Shown: positions 15,306-24,627, numbered from the stretch's first letter. The stretch: DNA of 64,000 nt from Novosphingobium sp. MD-1 (GCF_001014975.1 NZ_BBXA01000030.1:451501-515500); one strand, 5' to 3'. The notes: generated by a model not told the origin, from the letters alone. Numbers and translations are program-made.

Positions 15306-17438
15306 TTAAATTCTCAATGACACGGTCACGCGTACGTCGCGCCCCGCGATCGGCACGAAATCGCGCGTTTCCGAGGTCGCCAGCCGGCCTTCCACGTTGA
15401 GCAGGTTGTCGCCCGACAGGATCAGCGAAAGCGCGCCATCCTTGCCCATCGGCCGCCAGGTGGCGCTGGCGTTAACGAGCGTGAAGGCGGATGTCGGGTT
15501 TTCGTTGGCGGCCACGCGGCTTTGCGCGGCGTTGTGGATCACCTCGCCACGCAGGCTGAACCGGTCGCTGTTGTATTCCGCGCCGCCGCGCACGCGCAGC
15601 GGCGGGATGCGCGGGGCAGGGCCGATGCCGGTCAGCTGCGCGTGGACGTAGTCGACGCCGCCGTCGAGCGAAACCGAACGGTCGCCCCAGTCCAGCGCCT
15701 TGACCGAGCCTTCGGCTTCCACGCCACGGAACTTCGCGTCACCCTGGATGAACTGATAGACGGGAAAGCCTTCCACATCTGCCCCGGTGGGAACAGGGGC
15801 GATGAAGTCCTTGAAATCGGTGGCATAGGCCGTGACCGCGCCCGCAAAGCGATCGGCATGGTAGCGCACGCCCGCCTCCACGGTATTGCTGCGTTCCTTG
15901 CGAAAGGCCGGATTGCCGCTTTCGTAGGACTGCGTGGCATCATGGATGCCGTCGATGAACAGTTCCTCGGCGCTTGGCGCGCGTTCGCCATGGCTGCCGG
16001 ACAGGCTGATGGTAAGGCTTTCCACGGGATGCCAGGCCAGCCCCAGCCCTGCGGCAAGCTGGTTGAAATCGCGTGTGATCCCATTCGGGCGCGCCTTGAC
16101 CGAGGTGTGTTCGTAGCGGCCGCTGGCCTCGAGGTCGAAGGTGCCCACCGAAAGCTGCTGCCGCGTGAACACGGCAAAGCGGTTGGTCAGGTTGTCCGGG
16201 ATCAGGCGTTCGTCGCCCACCACGCGCAAGTCGCGGCTGCCATACTGGATGCCGGTTTCGCCCCGCCAGCCGCCATGCCGCGCCTGCACCAGTTCCAGAC
16301 GCGTCTCGATGCTCTTGTTGAAGAAGCGCGTGCCCGCCACGCCACCTTCGATCTCGGCATGGGTATAATCGCCATAGGCTCCCCGGAATTCGAGCTTGTT
16401 GAAGAATCCGTCCAGATTGAGGCTGCCGCGTATGTCGTAGCGGGTCTGGCGCAGCGAGATCGACACCGGATCACCGCTGCCCGCTTCGGGGCGGGGCGGG
16501 ATGCCATAATCGCTGGTCAGGCGCGAGACGGAGATGCCCAGGCTGCCCCCGGCGTCGATGAACGCAACGCCGGCGCCCAGCGTGGAACCCCGCGCGAAGC
16601 TGTTCGCCAGCCGCCCGCGCGCATTCGCCTGCTGGGTCAGCGAAGCTGCGCCTTCGGCGTCACCGTCGCTTGCCAGTTCCGCCGCCGAGGCCAGCGTGTC
16701 GGCGCGCAACTGCGGCGAAAGCACGTTGCCGCCGATGCGCAGGTTATCCGCGTGGTTGTACGAGGCGTCCAGATGCGCGACGAAGCGCGGCGCCAGGGCA
16801 ACGTCCATCGCTCCGCCGACGTTGACCGAGTTTGCCGCGGTGCCGTAGCTCCCCTGCGCGGTCAGTTCGACGGGCTTGTCGGGCAAGCGGCGCGGAATGC
16901 GCTTGTCGATCGCGTTGACCGCCCCGCCGGCCGGATCGGCGGCATAGAGCAGCACTTCCGGCCCGTGGAGTACATCGATCCGGTCGATGTTGAGCGTATC
17001 CAGCGCGACGCCGTGGTCGGCCGAGACGGACGACGCATCGAGCGAGCCCAGGCCATCGGTCAGCACCTGCACGCGCGGACCGTCGAATCCGCGCAGCACC
17101 GGGCGCGATGCGCCGGGCGCGAAACCGCTGGTGGAAACGCCGGGCAACCGGGCGAGCATCGCGCCGATCTGCGGCTGCGTATTGCGGGCAAGGTCTTCGC
17201 CGGTCAGCACGACCGGCGCAACGATCACGTCCCGATCACCGGAGATCAGGCGGCCTGTCACCACGATCGGCGCGTGGCCGGCGTCGTCGGGCGTGCCGGT
17301 GGGGTGGGCGCTGTCCACGTGCCCGTCCGTGCCATCGGCCGGAGGGGCGGGGGGCGTCTGTGCAAGCGGAGCGGCAAGGGCCGGCGATGCGGCAAGAAGA
17401 AGCGCGAGGGCGGAAGAGGACAGGAATTGACGTTGCAA
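15306..17438 (-). CDS. TonB-dependent receptor, ZnuD-like (zinc uptake candidate)
   Basis: A 710-residue outer-membrane receptor starting at a TTG (17438) with GGTGA five bases upstream; the signal peptide ends near PALAAP. After it comes a short His/Asp-rich stretch with His40, His45 and His55, then the plug (IVVTGRLISGDRDVIVAPVV; RIDVLHGPEVLLY) and a barrel ending VTVSLRI. The segments SADHGVALDTL, LFIDGIHDAT and GNPAFRKERSN are those of ZnuD-like receptors. The gene stands alone and has a perfect 15-bp palindrome about 45 bp upstream that could be a Zur site. Zinc is the best guess; copper or another ligand is not excluded. Confidence 0.75.
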   Translation of the reverse strand: MQRQFLSSSALALLLAASPALAAPLAQTPPAPPADGTDGHVDSAHPTGTPDDAGHAPIVVTGRLISGDRDVIVAPVVLTGEDLARNTQPQIGAMLARLPGVSTSGFAPGASRPVLRGFDGPRVQVLTDGLGSLDASSVSADHGVALDTLNIDRIDVLHGPEVLLYAADPAGGAVNAIDKRIPRRLPDKPVELTAQGSYGTAANSVNVGGAMDVALAPRFVAHLDASYNHADNLRIGGNVLSPQLRADTLASAAELASDGDAEGAASLTQQANARGRLANSFARGSTLGAGVAFIDAGGSLGISVSRLTSDYGIPPRPEAGSGDPVSISLRQTRYDIRGSLNLDGFFNKLEFRGAYGDYTHAEIEGGVAGTRFFNKSIETRLELVQARHGGWRGETGIQYGSRDLRVVGDERLIPDNLTNRFAVFTRQQLSVGTFDLEASGRYEHTSVKARPNGITRDFNQLAAGLGLAWHPVESLTISLSGSHGERAPSAEELFIDGIHDATQSYESGNPAFRKERSNTVEAGVRYHADRFAGAVTAYATDFKDFIAPVPTGADVEGFPVYQFIQGDAKFRGVEAEGSVKALDWGDRSVSLDGGVDYVHAQLTGIGPAPRIPPLRVRGGAEYNSDRFSLRGEVIHNAAQSRVAANENPTSAFTLVNASATWRPMGKDGALSLILSGDNLLNVEGRLATSETRDFVPIAGRDVRVTVSLRI

Positions 17439-17480
17439 GGAATCACCCCGGGGTTTGAATTCCGGGCGTTCGTAATGAAA

Positions 17481-17495
17481 TGATATAATATATCA
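17481..17495. promoter_or_regulatory. 15-bp perfect palindrome, Zur-like
   Basis: TGATATAATATATCA is a perfect 7-1-7 palindrome in an AT-rich promoter stretch 43 bp before the ZnuD-like receptor. Its symmetry and AT content resemble Zur operators of proteobacteria, which repress zinc uptake genes. It may also overlap a -10 element. Assignment to Zur is inference. Confidence 0.45.
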
Positions 17496-17559
17496 ACCCT
17501 GAATCGACGAACGTGGCAACAAGGGCGGTTGTCCGCCTTGAGCCGGAATCAGCCCGGAA

Positions 17560-17898
17560 TCAGCCTTTGCCGCGCAGACGCGGGTTGGGCTGCAGGCTCT
17601 TGATCATTTTCAGGAAATCTTCGGGCCGGATGATGCGTTCGAACTGGAATCCGGTGCGATCATCCTTGATCCACACGATAAAGGCTTCGATGCGGCCGAT
17701 CTGCGGCAGACGCACGGTCACACGTTCACCCCGGCCAAGATCCGTGACTCCCTGAGCCATGAACCCGTTGGACGAGATGTTGACGATGTGCAGCATCACA
17801 TCGCCCATGCGACGATGCTCACCGATGACCGGCAGATTCACCGGCTGTCGCGTGGCACGGCGCAGGTCGGTGACTGAAAGCTGGGCTCCGCCAGGCAT
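17560..17898 (-). CDS. PilZ domain protein
   Basis: A 112-residue single-domain protein. The c-di-GMP-binding marks of PilZ are both visible: the RRATR arginine motif near residues 12-16 and the NISSNGF (D/NxSxxG) motif about 30 residues later. The start at 17898 follows GGAGGAACG, a strong ribosome-binding site; a longer frame upstream is not PilZ-like. Single-domain PilZ proteins act as c-di-GMP receptors that pass the signal to other proteins. tyrS lies upstream in the same direction with a gap of about 115 bp, so co-transcription is possible but not shown. Confidence 0.82.
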   Translation of the reverse strand: MPGGAQLSVTDLRRATRQPVNLPVIGEHRRMGDVMLHIVNISSNGFMAQGVTDLGRGERVTVRLPQIGRIEAFIVWIKDDRTGFQFERIIRPEDFLKMIKSLQPNPRLRGKG

Positions 17899-18012
17899 CG
17901 TTCCTCCTCGTCGTGGGAAAGTGGAGCCGATGCTGTAGCTGCGAAATGCCAAATATTCCCTAAACCTGCTTCGGACTTTTTCCGCCTGCTTCAAAAGTTT
18001 GCGGTAAAGGGA

Positions 18013-19242
18013 TCAGGCCGGGCGGATGATGCCGTGCTTCTTCTTTCCCGCGGAAATCCGCCGTTCCTGGCCCGCCAGCACGATCTGGAAGCCTTCGTCT
18101 GATACGGATTCGCCGTCAATCCGGGCGCCACCGCCGGCGATAAGGCGTTTTGCCTCGCCACGGCTCACCGCAAAACCGATACCGACCAGCGCATCGATCA
18201 GGCTGATCGCGTCATCGGCGCAGGCGAGCGTGGGCAGGTCCTGGCCGATCCCACCGCCCGCGAACGTGGCGGCAGCCGTGGCTTCGGCGGCGCGGGCCGC
18301 TTCCTCGCCACGGACCAGCCGGGTGATCTCGTTGGCGAGGACCACCTTGGCGGCGTTGATCTCGCTGCCTTCCAGCGCTTCGAGCCGGGCGATCTCGTCA
18401 AGCGGCAGGTCGGTGAACAGGCGCAGGAACCGGCCGACATCGCGGTCATCGCTGTTGCGCCAGTATTGCCAGAAGTCCCACGCGGGCAGCGCGTCCTCGT
18501 TCAGCCACACGGCCCCCGCCGCCGTCTTGCCCATCTTGGAACCGTCGGCCGTGGTCAGCAGTGGCGTGGTGACGCCGAAAACTTCCACCCCGTCCATGCG
18601 GCGGGTCAGTTCGATGCCGTTGACGATGTTGCCCCACTGGTCCGATCCGCCCATCTGCAACCGGCAGGCATGCCGCTGCGACAGTTCGCGGAAATCGTAG
18701 GCCTGAAGGATCATGTAGTTGAATTCGAGGAACGACAGCGACTGTTCGCGGTCCAGCCGCTGCTTCACCGAATCGAAACTCAGCATCCGGTTGACCGAGA
18801 AATGCTGGCCCACCTCGCGCAGGAAGGGAATGTATTCCAGCTTGTCGAGCCAGTCCGCGTTGTCGACCATGATCGCGTCGCTCGGCCCGTCGCCGAAGGT
18901 CAGGAAGCGTTCGAACACGGTCTTGATCGAGGCGACGTTCGCCGCGATCGTGTCCGTCGTCAGCAGCTTGCGCGCTTCGTCCTTGAAGCTGGGATCGCCG
19001 ATCTTGCCGGTGCCGCCGCCCATCAGCACGATGGGCTTGTGGCCGGCCTGCTGCAAGCGGCGGAGCAACATGATCTGGACCATGCTGCCCACGTGCAGCG
19101 ATGGCGCGGTGGGATCGAAGCCGATATAGCCCGGGATGACCTGCTTCTGCGCCAGCGCATCGAGCGCGGCGGCATCGGTAAGCTGGTGGATGTAGCCACG
19201 CTCGTCGAGCAGGCGGAGCAGGGTGGACTTGTATGCGGTCAT
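18013..19242 (-). CDS. tyrS: tyrosyl-tRNA synthetase
   Basis: Class I synthetase of 409 residues, the usual length for bacterial TyrRS. The HIGH-type motif is HVGS (residues 50-53), the tyrosine-binding [10 protein letters not shown] and QAYDF segments are present, and the KMSKS-type motif reads KMGKT near residue 235. The C-terminal S4 RNA-binding domain is complete ([20 protein letters not shown], then RIDGESV). It charges tRNA-Tyr in the cytoplasm. No T-box or other leader is visible in the short divergent gap of about 40 bp to the DOMON-like gene. Confidence 0.95.
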   Translation of the reverse strand: MTAYKSTLLRLLDERGYIHQLTDAAALDALAQKQVIPGYIGFDPTAPSLHVGSMVQIMLLRRLQQAGHKPIVLMGGGTGKIGDPSFKDEARKLLTTDTIAANVASIKTVFERFLTFGDGPSDAIMVDNADWLDKLEYIPFLREVGQHFSVNRMLSFDSVKQRLDREQSLSFLEFNYMILQAYDFRELSQRHACRLQMGGSDQWGNIVNGIELTRRMDGVEVFGVTTPLLTTADGSKMGKTAAGAVWLNEDALPAWDFWQYWRNSDDRDVGRFLRLFTDLPLDEIARLEALEGSEINAAKVVLANEITRLVRGEEAARAAEATAAATFAGGGIGQDLPTLACADDAISLIDALVGIGFAVSRGEAKRLIAGGGARIDGESVSDEGFQIVLAGQERRISAGKKKHGIIRPA

Positions 19243-19281
19243 GGTGGCCTCTTGTCAGGAGCGCGCGCCTAGCACGGAGAA

Positions 19282-19830
19282 ATGCGCTTGGGAACGTTCG
19301 AGCTTGTGCCGCACCCCGATCACCCGCCGGTCGCGGTCAGCCGGATCGAGGCGCGGATCATCGGGCATGACGCGAACTGGTTGCAGGTGCGCTGGCGGAT
19401 CGACGGCAGCGAGCGAGTAATCGTGCCGCCGTTCGCGGGCAAGGGGCGGGCAGACGGCTTGTGGCAGGCTACCTGCTTCGAGGTGTTCTTCCGCACCCCG
19501 GGCGAGGACTCCTATATCGAACTGAACCTGTCGCCGTCCGAACGGTGGGCGGCCTATGACCTTTCCGGCTATCGCAGCGGCATGGTTGCCCGGCCGATGC
19601 CGCGCGATCCCTCCTGCACCCTGCGCTTGGGCGGACGCACGATGATCTTCGATGCCGCGATTCCGGTGGCGGGCCTGCCACCTTGCCCCTGGCAGGCCGC
19701 GCTTACCGCCGTGATCGTCGAGGACGGGGGGCGGACCTCCTATTGGGCACTGGCGCATGCCCCCGGCAAGGCGGACTTTCACCATCCCGCTTGCTTCGCG
19801 CTGTCGGTTGCGGCACCGGGGGCCGCATGA
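19282..19830 (+). CDS. DOMON-like domain protein
   Basis: A 182-residue protein without a signal peptide or membrane helix. Its beta-rich pattern (FELVPHPDHPPVAVSRIEAR; WQATCFEVFF; YIELNLSPSERWAAYDLSGY) matches the DOMON-like proteins I know from sphingomonads, a fold related to sugar- or haem-binding DOMON modules. Function is unknown. Its stop overlaps the ATG of the NamZ gene (ATGA), so the two are translationally coupled, which suggests a link to cell-wall recycling. Confidence 0.7.
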   Translation: MRLGTFELVPHPDHPPVAVSRIEARIIGHDANWLQVRWRIDGSERVIVPPFAGKGRADGLWQATCFEVFFRTPGEDSYIELNLSPSERWAAYDLSGYRSGMVARPMPRDPSCTLRLGGRTMIFDAAIPVAGLPPCPWQAALTAVIVEDGGRTSYWALAHAPGKADFHHPACFALSVAAPGAA

Positions 19831-21029
19831 AATTTGGTATCGATCGCCTCCTCGCCGACCCCGACCTGCGCGCACCGCTGGAAGGAAAGCGCGTCGCCCT
19901 TGTCGCGCATCCTGCATCCCTGACCGAGAATCTCGAGCATTCGCTGGACGCCCTGATGGCCTGCCCCGGCATCCGGCTGACGTCCGCCTTCGGCCCGCAG
20001 CACGGCCTGAAGGGGGACAAGCAGGACAACATGGTGGAGACCGAGGACTTTCTCGATCCCAATTGCGGCATTCCCGTTTTCAGCCTCTATGGCGAAGTAC
20101 GCCGGCCGACGCCGGAGATGATGGACAGCGCCGACGTGTTCCTGTTCGATCTGCAGGATCTGGGGTGCCGCATCTACACCTTCGTCACCACGCTGCTTTA
20201 CATGCTGGGCGCGGCGGCGAAGCAGGGCAAGGAAGTGTGGGTGCTGGACCGGCCCAATCCCGTGGGGCGCCCGGTTGAAGGAACGGTGCTGCAGCCGGGA
20301 TGGGAAAGCTTCGTCGGCGCCGGGGCCATGCCGATGCGGCACGGGCTGACGCTGGGCGAGATGGGGCGCTGGTTCATCGACGAGTTCCGGCTGGATGTCG
20401 AATACCGCGTGATCAAGATGGAAGGCTGGCAGCACGAGGCCGCGCCCGGCTTTGGCTGGCCGGACAGCCGCGTGTGGGTGAACCCCAGCCCGAATGCGCC
20501 CAATCTCAACATGGCGCGCGCCTATGCCGGCACGGTGATGCTCGAAGGCACCACGCTGTCGGAAGGGCGCGGCACGACCCGCCCGCTCGAAGTGCTGTTC
20601 GGCGCGCCCGATCTCAACGCCCGCGCGGTGCTGTCGGAAATGGAGCGGCTGGCGCCCGAATGGCTGGAAGGCTGCGCCTTGCGCGAATGCTGGTTCGAGC
20701 CGACGTTCCACAAGCATGAAAAGACGTTGTGCAATGGCTTGATGATCCACGCCGAAAGAGGCTTCTATCATCACTATCGCTTCCGCCCCTGGCGGTTGCA
20801 GGCGTTGGCGTTCAAGGCCATCCGCCGGCTACAGCCGGAATACCCGCTCTGGCGCGAATTTCCGTACGAGTACGTCTATGACAAGCTGGCGATCGACGTG
20901 ATCAACGGCGGGCCTTCGCTGCGCGAATGGGTGGACGATCCCCGCTCGCGCCCGGGTGACCTCGACGATCTGGCATCGCCCGACGAAACCCGGTGGATCG
21001 AGGAACGCCGCCACTATTTCCTGTATTGA
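19827..21029 (+). CDS. namZ: exo-beta-N-acetylmuramidase NamZ family (DUF1343)
   Basis: A 400-residue protein that matches DUF1343, the family of NamZ, which removes terminal MurNAc from peptidoglycan fragments. Characteristic pieces are FGPQHGLKGDKQDNM, FSLYGEVRRPTPEMM, DLQDLGCRIYTFVTTLLYML, VLDRPNPVGR, and SEGRGTTRPLEVLFGAPD. No signal peptide is seen, so it would act in the cytoplasm unless exported another way. It begins inside the stop codon of the DOMON-like gene and is convergent with the VWA gene at 21068. Confidence 0.82.
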   Translation: MKFGIDRLLADPDLRAPLEGKRVALVAHPASLTENLEHSLDALMACPGIRLTSAFGPQHGLKGDKQDNMVETEDFLDPNCGIPVFSLYGEVRRPTPEMMDSADVFLFDLQDLGCRIYTFVTTLLYMLGAAAKQGKEVWVLDRPNPVGRPVEGTVLQPGWESFVGAGAMPMRHGLTLGEMGRWFIDEFRLDVEYRVIKMEGWQHEAAPGFGWPDSRVWVNPSPNAPNLNMARAYAGTVMLEGTTLSEGRGTTRPLEVLFGAPDLNARAVLSEMERLAPEWLEGCALRECWFEPTFHKHEKTLCNGLMIHAERGFYHHYRFRPWRLQALAFKAIRRLQPEYPLWREFPYEYVYDKLAIDVINGGPSLREWVDDPRSRPGDLDDLASPDETRWIEERRHYFLY

Positions 21030-21067
21030 TGGCGACTGACCCCAAGCGCCGCGCTTAGGGTCCCGCC

Positions 21068-22249
21068 TCAATGCTTTTTGCGCGTCAGTTCGCGCATCGC
21101 GTCGTCCAGCCCCGCCAGTGTCAGCGCAAACATCGAGCCGCCCACCAGATCACGCAGCATCTTGGTGGATTGCGAATAGTTCCACTGCTTTTCGGGCACG
21201 GGGTTCAGCCACACCGTTGCCGGATAGGTCTGCGCCATGCGGTGCATCCACACCGCGCCGGCTTCCTCGTTGAAGTGCTCGACCGATCCGCCGGGGTGGC
21301 TGATCTCGTAGGGGCTCATCGCCGCGTCGCCGACGAAGATCACCTTGTAGTCGTGGCCGTACTTGTGGAGGATATCCCAGGTCTGCGTCCGTTCCGACCA
21401 CCGGCGCTTGTTGTCCTTCCACACCCCTTCGTACAGGCAGTTGTGGAAATAGAAGAACTCCATGTTCTTGAACTCGGCGGTGGCCGCGCTGAACAGTTCC
21501 TCTACCAGCTTGATGAACGGGTCCATCGATCCGCCCACGTCCAGGAACAGCAGCAGCTTCACCGCATTGCGCTTTTCCGGGCGCATGCGGATGTCGAGCC
21601 AGCCCTGCTTGGCGGTGCCTTCGATCGTGCCCTCGAGGTCCAGTTCGTCGGCATTGCCCTCGCGCGCGAAGCGGCGCAGCCGGCGCAACGCCACCTTGAT
21701 GTTGCGCGTGCCCAGCTCCCGGGTGCTGTCCAGATTCTGGAACTCGCGCTTTTCCCAGACCTTCAGCGCGCGCTTGTGCTTGGATTCGCCGCCGATGCGC
21801 ACGCCTTCGGGGTTGTAGCCCGAATTGCCGAAGGGGCTGGTGCCGCCGGTGCCGATCCACTTGTTGCCGCCCTGGTGGCGTTTCTCCTGTTCCTCCAGCC
21901 GCTTCTTCAGCGTGTCCATGATATCTTCCCACGAACCGAGGGATTTGATCTTCTCCATCTCCTCGGGCGAGAGGAACTTCTCGGCCACGGCCTTCAGCCA
22001 GTCTTCGGGAATGTCGACCGGGCGCTGGCCATAATCGGTCAGCAGCCCCTTGAAGACCTTGTTGAAGACCTGGTCGAACCGGTCGAGCAGACCCTCGTCC
22101 TTCACGAACGTGGCGCGAGAAAGGTAGTAGAACGCTTCGGGCGTCTGCTCGATCACGTCCTTTTCCAGCGCTTCCAGCAGCACGAGGTGCTCCTTGAAGC
22201 TGGCCGGAATCCCGGCCGCGCGCAGTTCGTCGACAAAGTTGAAGAACAT
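21068..22249 (-). CDS. CoxE-type VWA domain protein
   Basis: A 393-residue cytoplasmic protein. The C-terminal von Willebrand A domain carries a MIDAS-like loop DVGGSMD at residues 237-243 (a form usual in this subfamily, with Gly in place of the first Ser of DxSxS). The N-terminal part is helical and charged. Such proteins work with MoxR-type AAA+ ATPases in metal insertion or protein activation, as in CoxD-CoxE. A MoxR ATPase gene lies 2.4 kb upstream on the same strand (24628-25470). The gene directly upstream, GFA, ends four bases before this start. Confidence 0.82.
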   Translation of the reverse strand: MFFNFVDELRAAGIPASFKEHLVLLEALEKDVIEQTPEAFYYLSRATFVKDEGLLDRFDQVFNKVFKGLLTDYGQRPVDIPEDWLKAVAEKFLSPEEMEKIKSLGSWEDIMDTLKKRLEEQEKRHQGGNKWIGTGGTSPFGNSGYNPEGVRIGGESKHKRALKVWEKREFQNLDSTRELGTRNIKVALRRLRRFAREGNADELDLEGTIEGTAKQGWLDIRMRPEKRNAVKLLLFLDVGGSMDPFIKLVEELFSAATAEFKNMEFFYFHNCLYEGVWKDNKRRWSERTQTWDILHKYGHDYKVIFVGDAAMSPYEISHPGGSVEHFNEEAGAVWMHRMAQTYPATVWLNPVPEKQWNYSQSTKMLRDLVGGSMFALTLAGLDDAMRELTRKKH

Positions 22250-22253
22250 GGTG

Positions 22254-22700
22254 TCAGGCCTTGGTGGGAGGATTGGGGGCGGCGGCCGGAGCCGGCGGTT
22301 GCTGCGGCCATTGCTCCAGCGCGGGATCGATCTGCGCCCAGTCGGGGGCGTCGTCCGTCCAGATCACCATGTCCGGGCGCAGGCCGTGCGGCTCGTCGAG
22401 CGCGCCGAAGCGCACCGTCTTCAGGTGCATCCGCGCCGAGCTTTGCCCATAGACCTGCGTGCCGCAGGACGGGCAGAACGAGAAGGTCAGCGTGTTGCCG
22501 CTGGCCGCCTGCCAGGCGGACGAGGCGAGCGTGCCCGATACGGTCACGTCATCGCCCTTGAAGATGGCGTTGTGCGTGGGGCCGCCGGCGGCAAGCCGCT
22601 GGCACTGGCGGCACCAGCACTGGCGTGTGGCCACCGGTTCTCCGGCGATTTCGAGCGTGACCGCGCCGCAGGCGCACCGTCCGGTGTAGCTCATGGTCAT
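22254..22700 (-). CDS. GFA family protein (glutathione-dependent formaldehyde-activating-like)
   Basis: A 148-residue zinc protein of the GFA/CENP-V fold. The Zn ligands are visible: CACG near residue 9, CWCRQC near 28-33 and CPSCG near 76-80. The C-terminus is a low-complexity Pro/Ala tail. Despite the name, most members have unknown substrates and the formaldehyde activity of the founder is disputed. It is the first gene of a two-gene unit with the CoxE-type VWA gene and is divergent, by 88 bp, from a glutathione S-transferase gene, which fits a thiol-related role. Confidence 0.78.
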   Translation of the reverse strand: MTMSYTGRCACGAVTLEIAGEPVATRQCWCRQCQRLAAGGPTHNAIFKGDDVTVSGTLASSAWQAASGNTLTFSFCPSCGTQVYGQSSARMHLKTVRFGALDEPHGLRPDMVIWTDDAPDWAQIDPALEQWPQQPPAPAAAPNPPTKA

Positions 22701-22729
22701 TTCTCCATCCGGCTTTTTGTGTACCGGGT

Positions 22730-22750
22730 ATTGTTAGTGTTACATACAAT
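22730..22750. promoter_or_regulatory. inverted repeat between GFA and LigF-like genes
   Basis: ATTGT (22730-22734) and ACAAT (22746-22750) form an inverted repeat with an 11-bp spacer, in the AT-rich middle of the divergent gap. It could be an operator for a TetR- or MarR-type regulator, but no such gene is in the window. Confidence 0.25.
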
Positions 22751-22788
22751 TTGTAGGGTGCGTCGATAAGGAGAGGACAACCGCACCC

Positions 22789-23532
22789 ATGCTCAAGCTC
22801 TACAGTTTCGGCCCTGGCGCCAATTCGCTCAAGCCCCTGCTGACGCTTTACGAAAAGGGCCTGCCGTTCGAAGGCCACCGTCTGAACCCGGCTACGTTCG
22901 AGCACCATTCGGACTGGTTCAAGGCGATCAACCCGCGCGGGCAGGTGCCGGCGCTGGTGGACGAGGGCCGGATCGTCACCGAATCCACGGTGATCTGCGA
23001 ATATCTGGAAGACGCATATCCGACCGAGGTCGCGCTGCGGCCCGCCGACAGCTTCGGCAAGGCGGAGATGCGCGTCTGGACCAAGTGGGTGGACGAATAC
23101 TTCTGCTGGTGCGTGTCCACGATCGGCTGGCATCGCGGCGTCAGCCATATGGCGCAGCGCCTGTCCGATGCCGAGTTCGAGGAACATCTGAAGAAGATTC
23201 CGGTCCCCGAACAACAGGTCAAATGGCGCCGCGCGCGCGAAGGCTTCCCGCAGGACCTGCTCGACGAGGAAATGCGCAAGATCGCTGTTTCGGTGCGGCG
23301 GCTGGACGATCATCTGGCCGACAACGAATGGCTGGCGGGGGGCATGTACACGCTGGCGGACATCTGCAACTTCGCCATCGCCAACGGCATGCAGAAGGGA
23401 TTTGCCGAACTGGTCAACACCAGCGACACGCCGCACATGGTCCGCTGGATCGAGCAGATCAACCAGCGCCCGGCGGTTCAGCGCATGTTCGCGGAAGTGC
23501 CGATGGAACGGCTCGGGCCGCCGAAAACGTGA
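22789..23532 (+). CDS. LigF-like glutathione S-transferase (beta-etherase candidate)
   Basis: A 247-residue GST with an N-terminal thioredoxin fold (LKLYSFGPGANSLKPLLTLY; NPRGQVPALVDE; ESTVICEYLED) and a C-terminal helical domain. It strongly resembles what I know of LigF of Sphingobium SYK-6, including RVWTKWVDEYFCWCVSTIGW, PEQQ.KWRRAR.GFPQ and YTLADICNFAIANG. LigF cleaves the beta-aryl ether bond of lignin-type dimers with glutathione. A strong ribosome-binding site (AAGGAGAGG) precedes the ATG. No ligD, ligE or ligG partner is adjacent, so the substrate may differ. Confidence 0.75.
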   Translation: MLKLYSFGPGANSLKPLLTLYEKGLPFEGHRLNPATFEHHSDWFKAINPRGQVPALVDEGRIVTESTVICEYLEDAYPTEVALRPADSFGKAEMRVWTKWVDEYFCWCVSTIGWHRGVSHMAQRLSDAEFEEHLKKIPVPEQQVKWRRAREGFPQDLLDEEMRKIAVSVRRLDDHLADNEWLAGGMYTLADICNFAIANGMQKGFAELVNTSDTPHMVRWIEQINQRPAVQRMFAEVPMERLGPPKT

Positions 23533-23552
23533 TTGCCGCGCCGATTGGTATG

Positions 23553-24626
23553 TCACGGCTTCATGAGCGTGAGATTGCCGGAACGGTCCGAGCTTGAAAT
23601 GGGCTGGTCGCTTCTGATCGCTTGTATCGCCTGCTCGGGGGTGGGCAGGGAAAGGAAGGGAACAAAGCTGTAGTCGTCCTCAAGGGTAGACACCTGGAGA
23701 TCGAATTGCGGTTTGCGCTTGTCCATCAGGGCCGCGAGAGATGGCGCCACCTGTATGGTGATTCCGGCATCATCAAGGGCAATGACGTAGGAACCGTCCA
23801 GGTCCGTGCGCCGGTACACGCCGTAGTAAGCATTGGACACCGGGTAGCGGCAATAGTCGGCTCCCGGGGCGAACAGTGGCTGACCAGCGTTGTCGTCTGC
23901 TTGTTCCGGCTCACTCTTGGCGATCGCACCCAGAAGTCCTGTCATTAGCGAACTGGCGGGATCAGGCTTTGCACGTTTTGCGGGCTTGGCAGGAAGAGTG
24001 TCGGTGCAGGCGACAACGGGTTTGGCAGGCCTTGGCGCTTGGGCGTGGTTTCCTGTCGGGATGTTCCCGATAAAGCGCGCAAGCGTGGCGTCCAGCGCGT
24101 TCTTGTCCAACGTCGCCGACGAAATCCGCATTGTAATAAGCCATTGATCATGGGGAATAACTGCCGCCCCGGTGCTTTTTAAAGGCCCTCCGTCCATGGC
24201 GTACACAGTGCGAAGGGCACTATCGCTGCTTTCCCCCGGGGACGTGAACGCCGTTGTGATCGGCTCGGGGCTCAATTTACCGCCAAGACGCTGGGACGAT
24301 TCCGGTGAGTGCATCGTGTCGACTATCCTGTCGAACCAGATGGGAACGACGGGAACGGAGGCTCGGAAAACATAGACCGTCGCCGTCGTTTTGCTGTTCG
24401 GGTCCTTGTATGTCGCCCAGAGATCGATTTCTCTCGATCCGTTCTGAGCGATTTCCGTCCTGTCAAAACCTTCGATTTTCGGCGGCAGCGTGGTCCCTGT
24501 CTGGACGTGAGTCCATGGCGCTGAAACGTCCGCGACGATGGGATGGATTGAATTGCCGGCATTCTGCGCCGATGCGGAAAAGCTGGTGCAGCAAAGCGTG
24601 GCGGCAATAAGCGCGCGCCCGATCAA
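23553..24626 (-). CDS. secreted protein of unknown function
   Basis: I do not recognise this 357-residue protein. It starts at a TTG (24626) just after the MoxR stop, with GGGGGAA upstream, and has a clear signal peptide (cleavage near SASAQNAG), so it is periplasmic or outer. Residues 30-190 form a beta-rich domain. A Pro/Lys/Ala linker of about 40 residues follows (near 195-235), then a second domain with a Cys (DYCRYPVSNAYYGVYRR). Two Cys residues (CTDTLP and DYC) could form a disulfide. Its place directly behind the MoxR ATPase gene suggests co-expression. Confidence 0.6.
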   Translation of the reverse strand: MIGRALIAATLCCTSFSASAQNAGNSIHPIVADVSAPWTHVQTGTTLPPKIEGFDRTEIAQNGSREIDLWATYKDPNSKTTATVYVFRASVPVVPIWFDRIVDTMHSPESSQRLGGKLSPEPITTAFTSPGESSDSALRTVYAMDGGPLKSTGAAVIPHDQWLITMRISSATLDKNALDATLARFIGNIPTGNHAQAPRPAKPVVACTDTLPAKPAKRAKPDPASSLMTGLLGAIAKSEPEQADDNAGQPLFAPGADYCRYPVSNAYYGVYRRTDLDGSYVIALDDAGITIQVAPSLAALMDKRKPQFDLQVSTLEDDYSFVPFLSLPTPEQAIQAIRSDQPISSSDRSGNLTLMKP

Positions 24627-24627
24627 C

